The position numbers were made by a program, and so were the translations under genes. The notes under the pieces were generated by a model. That model ran no database searches. It worked only from the letters and a program-made list of their open reading frames with translations, and was not told where the DNA came from. A stretch of DNA of 10,226 nt. Source: Clostridiales bacterium (GTDB lineage Bacteria > Bacillota > Clostridia > Christensenellales > Aristaeellaceae). Shown piece by piece: positions 6,220-10,226 of the stretch. The DNA is taken from the NCBI GenBank assembly GCA_012512355.1, contig JAAZEI010000052.1, positions 1-10,226 of the forward strand, given 5' to 3'. Position 1 is the first letter of the stretch, and the number at the start of each line of letters is the position of its first letter.

Positions 6220-8493
6220 GTGGCACCCATTAAAGATGAAATGATTTTGAGAGGGCTCAATGAAAATAATCTGAAAAATATAGATTTAAATATCTCAAAG
6301 GGGAAGATGACTGTGTTTACAGGCATTTCCGGTTCAGGTAAAAGTTCTGTTGCTTTTGATACCATCGCCCGAGAAAGCAGAAGGCAAATGACCCTGAACT
6401 ACCCTTTGTATGTCAGAAATCAAATGCCCAGATATGAAAGGCCCCACGCGGATTTGATGCAAAACCTAAGCCCGGTGGTTGTTGTAGAGCAGCGATCTGC
6501 AGGCGGTCAAACCCGCTCAACGGTGGGTACTTATATGGATATCGATCCGCTCATCAGGCTTTTGTTTTCGCGCATTGGCAATCCCCAGGTTGGCAGTGCA
6601 ACAGATTTTACAAGGCAAAGCACCTTTGGGAGATGTCCCAGGTGCGATGGGTTTGGAGAAGTGGTGATCCCGGATGCGGACTTGCTGGTTGATTTTAATT
6701 TATCCCTCAGGGATTATGCGGTAAGGTTCAAACCCTTATCACCTTCCGGCTGGCAAGGCCAGTGGATGATGTCCTGCGGGTTGTTTGACCCGGATATGTC
6801 CATCAAGGATTACTCAGAAAAAAAGCGTCATCTGCTGATATACGGTCCTCCCGGCGGCGGAACTGTTGATGCGCCTTTTCACACAAAAGACGGACCTCAA
6901 AATGCACAGTGGGATGGCTTGCTGCCCAGGTTTTCCCGCCTGTATATCAACAGAGATACAGCGAAATTAAAACAAATCACCCAAGAAGACGTGCTGGCGG
7001 TTTGCACCCGGACCCTGTGTCCGCTCTGCGAAGGGTCCGGTCTGAATCCCAAAGTATTGGATAGCAAGATCAATGGCATGAATATTTTAGATCTCCGCCA
7101 GTCAGAGATGACGGAATTGCTGGATGAACTACAGAGGATAGACCATCCCCTTGGGGAATCAATAGCAAATCAGGCTATTTTAAGTGTGAAGCAGCTCATT
7201 GATATGGGCCTTGGCTATCTGAGCTTCTCCAGAAAAATAGCGAACCTCTCCGGCGGTGAAGCGCAGAGGGTAAAGATTGCGCGTCATTTGGGCAGCAGCC
7301 TCAATAATATGACCTATATTTTTGATGAACCAAGTTCCGGCCTTCATCCTCAGGAAGTGGATTTGCTGATTCAAATGCTGAAAAATATCAAAAGACAGCA
7401 TAATACCGTCATTATCATTGAACATGATTTGACCCTCATCAAAGCGGCCGATGAGATCATCGAGATGGGGCCCGGCGCCGGTACAAAAGGCGGCGAGGTG
7501 GTTTATCAGGGGAAACCGGAATTTTTAAAAGATTCGCTGTTGGCCGCTACCAATTTAGAGCACCGCCTCCAAATAAACAGCAGCCCCAGAGAGATAAAAG
7601 AATATTTCAGCATAGAAAATGCTGATAAAAACAACCTCAAACATATCAGTATCGCCATCCCCAAACATGTGTTCGTTTGTGTGTGCGGCGTATCAGGTTC
7701 GGGTAAAAGCTCCTTAATCCTGGAAGCGTTTTATGAAAAACACCCCGAATCCATCAAAGTAAGTCAGGATAGTATCGGCATATCAACGCGGTCTACCTTA
7801 GCCACTTATATGGGCATCATGGATGACATCAGATCTGCATTTGCAAAAGCGACAGGGCAGCCTGCAGGCTTGTTTAGTTTCAACTCCATAGGCGCCTGCC
7901 CTGTTTGCAAAGGGAAGGGCGTCACAAGCCCTGATGTTGCATTTGCGGATCCGGTCACTATTTTGTGTGAGGCATGCCAGGGGACAAGGTACTCGCAGGA
8001 GGCGCGTTCATATCATTTAAAAGATAAAAATATCGTAGAAATACTGGAACTGACCATCGATGAAGCTGTAGATTATTTTAGACAAGAGAGAATGTTGAAA
8101 CTGGTGAACACGCTCAAAGATGTAGGCTTAGGCTATCTGACCCTGGGGCAGACCACCAGTTCACTCAGCGGGGGAGAAATCCAGCGATTAAAACTTGCAA
8201 GCCACCTGAAAGAAGAAGGTCAAATTTATCTGCTGGATGAGCCGTCACTCGGACTGCACATGAAAGACAATGCGCAGCTCATAGAAGCATTTCAGAATCT
8301 TGTCAATAAAGGCAATTCTCTCATCATCATTGAACACAATTTAGACTTCATAGCGGCGAGTGATTGGGTGATTGAATTGGGGCCGGAAGGCGGGAAAAGA
8401 GGGGGCCGCATCATTTTTGAAGGAAGCCCCAAAGCCTTGGCCGCTGCGCAGACCGTGACAGCCAAGTGGCTGCGCCAGGGCATCGCGGAATAA
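6220..8493 (+). CDS. UvrA-like ABC ATPase lacking the UvrB-binding domain (UvrA2/DrrC-like)
   Basis: The product is a cytoplasmic duplicated ABC ATPase of the UvrA family, 757 residues against about 940 for UvrA. Half I has Walker A GISGSGKSS (35-43), RSTVGT, zinc-finger motifs CPRC (139-142) and CPLC (267-270), signature LSGGEAQR (343-350), Walker B YIFDEP (366-371) and IIIEHD. Half II has GVSGSGKSS (490-498), FSFNSIGACPVC (to 563), CEAC (583-586), LSGGEIQR (649-656), LLDEPSLGLH and IIIEHN. The segment that binds UvrB in UvrA, between RIGNP and the first CxxC, is reduced to a few residues. It therefore should not support normal excision repair; proteins of this build include DrrC, tied to daunorubicin self-resistance. 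GTG 6220 has GGAAGGGA (6205-6212) at a good distance; TTG 6190 and ATG 6241 are alternatives. It is not part of a uvrAB cluster. The actual ligand is unknown. Confidence 0.9.
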   Translation: MAPIKDEMILRGLNENNLKNIDLNISKGKMTVFTGISGSGKSSVAFDTIARESRRQMTLNYPLYVRNQMPRYERPHADLMQNLSPVVVVEQRSAGGQTRSTVGTYMDIDPLIRLLFSRIGNPQVGSATDFTRQSTFGRCPRCDGFGEVVIPDADLLVDFNLSLRDYAVRFKPLSPSGWQGQWMMSCGLFDPDMSIKDYSEKKRHLLIYGPPGGGTVDAPFHTKDGPQNAQWDGLLPRFSRLYINRDTAKLKQITQEDVLAVCTRTLCPLCEGSGLNPKVLDSKINGMNILDLRQSEMTELLDELQRIDHPLGESIANQAILSVKQLIDMGLGYLSFSRKIANLSGGEAQRVKIARHLGSSLNNMTYIFDEPSSGLHPQEVDLLIQMLKNIKRQHNTVIIIEHDLTLIKAADEIIEMGPGAGTKGGEVVYQGKPEFLKDSLLAATNLEHRLQINSSPREIKEYFSIENADKNNLKHISIAIPKHVFVCVCGVSGSGKSSLILEAFYEKHPESIKVSQDSIGISTRSTLATYMGIMDDIRSAFAKATGQPAGLFSFNSIGACPVCKGKGVTSPDVAFADPVTILCEACQGTRYSQEARSYHLKDKNIVEILELTIDEAVDYFRQERMLKLVNTLKDVGLGYLTLGQTTSSLSGGEIQRLKLASHLKEEGQIYLLDEPSLGLHMKDNAQLIEAFQNLVNKGNSLIIIEHNLDFIAASDWVIELGPEGGKRGGRIIFEGSPKALAAAQTVTAKWLRQGIAE

Positions 8494-8579
8494 TTTATTT
8501 TAACTTCTTCTTTCCAACATGCCATCGCAGGGGTATCTTTTCCCCCTCTTCAACAGCATAGCAAAGGTAGAATTATCAG

Positions 8580-9833
8580 TCACAGAGTTTGGCTGTCTGT
8601 TTGATTTTCATCATAATGACCTGTATCAAGGACAGTGCTTGGGTATTTTCCGTGATGGACAATCTCTCTGTATTGCTTTTTGTCGGTGTCGCCTTCGGTA
8701 GAAAAGCAAAGGACAATCGAGTCACTGCCCAGTCTCAAGGTTTCTTTAAACCGGGCCAGGTCTTTTCGCTGCATCAGGGCAGCTGCCAGGCCGCTTGTAA
8801 CAGCGCCGCTTTCACCGCTGACTATTTTCTCGTCATGTCCAGTTGCGCTGCCCAGCACCCGCATGCCCAATGCCGCCACCCAGTCGGGGCAGGAGACGGC
8901 AAAGTCAGCGGTTTCTTTAAGCACCTCCCAGGCGATTGTACAGGGTTCGCCGCAGGCAAGCCCTGCCATGATGGTATCCATATCGCCGGTCACAACGTGC
9001 AGTTTTCCGTCATTTGCCGCAGCGCTCCCAAACAGGCAGTCTGCCCTGTTGGGCTCCACCACGATGATGAGTGGTTTTTTATCGCCGTAAAAGTCGCGCA
9101 TGAGCCCAGCTGCGGCGCCCGCCATCGAGCCCACGCCCGCTTGCAGGAACACATGTGTTGGGATGGTGTCCCCCAGCTGCCGGAGGGCTTCCAGAACCAT
9201 GCTTGTGTAGCCCTGCATAATCCAGGATGGCATCTCTTCATAGCCATCCCAGGCCGTATCCTGCACCAAAACCCAGCCCTCCTCCCGCGCCCTCTGATTG
9301 GCCAGACGGACACAGGCGTCATAGTTCATGTCCATGATATAAGCCTGCGCCCCACAGGTACGGATGCTGTCAAGCCGCTGCTTCGCGGTGCCTCTGGGCA
9401 AATAAATGACTGCCTTTTGTTTTAGCATCTTGGCTGTCCACGCGACGCCGCGCCCATGGTTGCCGTCGGTTGCACAGACGAAGGTCACTTCGCCAAGTGC
9501 TTGCCTTACCGGCTGTGAAGTCAGCTTTTCAAAGCTGAGCTCCTCAGGTGAAAAACCCAGCTTTTGCGCTATCCATCGCCCCATGGCGTAACTGCCTCCC
9601 AACACCTTAAAAGCATTCAGGCCAAAGCGGCAGCTTTCATCCTTCACATACAAAGCGCCAAGGCCCAGGCTGTTTGCCAATTGATGGAGCTTGATCAGCG
9701 GTGTTTGAGCGTATTGGGGAAAGCTCTTGTGATAGGACAGGACAGCCTCTGCCATGTTTACATTCAAAAAAGCGCGTTCGTTTTTCTGTTCCATCGCCTT
9801 GGGCATCGGGGCCATATAAAAGCCGTCGTGCAT
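8580..9833 (-). CDS. dpaL: Diaminopropionate ammonia-lyase
   Basis: This is a PLP enzyme (YgeX/DpaL, tryptophan-synthase-beta fold) that converts 2,3-diaminopropionate to pyruvate and two ammonia. The 417-residue protein matches the E. coli enzyme (398) along its length. It has RFGLNAFKVLGG with Schiff-base Lys76, ATDGNHGRGV with Asp123 and QDTAWDGY with Asp192 (equivalents of the E. coli catalytic Asp120 and Asp189). It also has the glycine loop AGVGSMAG (232-239) for the PLP phosphate, GLACGEP, and STEGDTD near the end. Cys266 and Cys294 match the pair that forms a disulfide at the E. coli active-site entrance. AAAGGAG lies six bases before the ATG. The gene is convergent with the UvrA-like gene, 86 bases apart, with no convincing terminator between. 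The C-terminal tail after HHGKYP is longer than usual. Likely used for nitrogen and carbon scavenging. Confidence 0.95.
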   Translation of the reverse strand: MHDGFYMAPMPKAMEQKNERAFLNVNMAEAVLSYHKSFPQYAQTPLIKLHQLANSLGLGALYVKDESCRFGLNAFKVLGGSYAMGRWIAQKLGFSPEELSFEKLTSQPVRQALGEVTFVCATDGNHGRGVAWTAKMLKQKAVIYLPRGTAKQRLDSIRTCGAQAYIMDMNYDACVRLANQRAREEGWVLVQDTAWDGYEEMPSWIMQGYTSMVLEALRQLGDTIPTHVFLQAGVGSMAGAAAGLMRDFYGDKKPLIIVVEPNRADCLFGSAAANDGKLHVVTGDMDTIMAGLACGEPCTIAWEVLKETADFAVSCPDWVAALGMRVLGSATGHDEKIVSGESGAVTSGLAAALMQRKDLARFKETLRLGSDSIVLCFSTEGDTDKKQYREIVHHGKYPSTVLDTGHYDENQTDSQTL

Positions 9834-9847
9834 CGCTGACTCCTTTT

Positions 9848-9895
9848 CATGTAATCTTTTAAATCATGATTTTATTGTTAACCTGACCATGTAAT
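9848..9895 (-). promoter_or_regulatory. Repeated motifs upstream of dpaL (possible operators)
   Basis: CATGTAAT occurs exactly twice on the plus strand, at 9848-9855 and 9888-9895, 40 bases apart. Between them is a perfect 12-base palindrome, AAATCATGATTT (9861-9872). The first copy abuts the dpaL ribosome binding site. Spacing near four helical turns and the symmetric centre would suit a regulator binding this leader, but no promoter hexamers are convincing and the area is AT-rich. The repeats are seen; the role is inferred. Confidence 0.3.
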
Positions 9896-10084
9896 GAGGT
9901 AAATGACCCTACATTAATAAGGGCTCTATCGCACGCCGCTCGCATTTTGTTATGCACACAGCTTATCGCCGGGTGTGTCTCCTGTCAATTGCATCAAGCG
10001 CCGGTGAAATAAAATTGAAGGAAGAATGCTTGGACAGGGCCGGACAGATGGCTCATCGCGTTTGTATACAAGCCTTGAGGGTAG
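9896..10084. other. Intergenic DNA without a recognised gene
   Basis: Upstream of dpaL nothing familiar is found. Short plus-strand reading frames exist (from 9952, and from ATG 10026 with a purine-rich AAGGAAG just before it), but their products resemble nothing known. One hairpin-like segment is ACACA-GCTTATCGCCGGG-TGTGT near 9956-9977. A similar CTTATCG with flanking GGTG recurs near 10115-10126 as GCCAC...GTGGC. Confidence 0.3.
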
Positions 10085-10226
10085 AATACCATTGTCCCAG
10101 AAAAGGCCACACCGGCTTATCGGGTGGCAGTGGATCTGGTTGAAGGAATCATTGCTTTGCAGCTAAAGCGAAATACCTGCAGACTTGCAAATAGACTCAT
10201 AGAAGAAAGGCCGCAGCTTTTATATC
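10085..10226 (+). CDS. Possible partial reading frame running off the right end
   Basis: From the TAG at 10082-10084 the frame stays open for 47 codons to the edge and gives a protein-like stretch (TPAYRVAVDLVEGIIALQLK, then RLANRLIEERPQLL) with helical periodicity. The first usual start is GTG 10124 or GTG 10130, without a good ribosome binding site. I do not recognise a family. It may be the start of a downstream gene, a decayed gene, or chance. Confidence 0.2.

Noticed and set aside
8494..8579. GGGG/CCCC hairpin between the convergent genes as a bidirectional terminator
   Set aside because: The stem AGGGG/CCCCT (about 8529-8548) is only five pairs and has no T tract on either side.
8589..9425. 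Plus-strand 278-codon frame opposite dpaL
   Set aside because: The opposite strand encodes a full-length, motif-complete dpaL; this frame has no recognisable protein features.

Overview
The window is ordinary chromosomal DNA from a low-to-mid GC bacterium, most likely a Firmicute (Bacillota) of the Clostridia type. The evidence is the infC-rpmI-rplT order, strong AGGAGG-type ribosome binding sites, sigma-A-like promoters, a lipoprotein with a cytochrome b5-like domain, a ferredoxin-domain aldo/keto reductase and a tocopherol-cyclase-like gene. The genus cannot be fixed from sequence alone. All three stop codons end real genes, so the code is standard.

Region 1 (1-1228) is the translation operon infC-rpmI-rplT, closed by a rho-independent terminator. 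infC enters from the left edge and carries an in-frame TAA exactly between its N-terminal plus linker half and its C-terminal half. Region 2 (1231-1990) holds a 163-bp palindromic repeat and then ppa (inorganic pyrophosphatase) with its own extended -10 promoter. Region 3 (2015-2571) is a lipoprotein gene with a terminal cytochrome b5-like domain, a palindrome-rich leader and a strong terminator. Region 4 (2601-5024) starts with a second palindromic element, related to the first, followed by a tocopherol-cyclase/carotenoid-hydratase-like gene broken by a one-base frameshift and, 59 bases later, an aldo/keto reductase with two 4Fe-4S cluster motifs. Region 5 (5025-8493) carries rluF (23S rRNA pseudouridine synthase) and a 757-residue UvrA-like ATPase that lacks the UvrB-binding domain, like the DrrC class linked to drug self-resistance. 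Region 6 (8580-9833, minus strand) is dpaL, diaminopropionate ammonia-lyase, convergent with the UvrA-like gene. The last 390 bases hold no recognised gene.

The genes are mostly independent housekeeping and accessory units, not one pathway. The most interesting signals are the stop inside infC (split IF-3, mutation or sequence error), the two related long palindromes placed just upstream of ppa and of the cyclase-like gene, the UvrB-independent UvrA paralogue, and the repeated motifs in front of dpaL. I found no CRISPR array, tRNA, rRNA, transposase or prophage gene.
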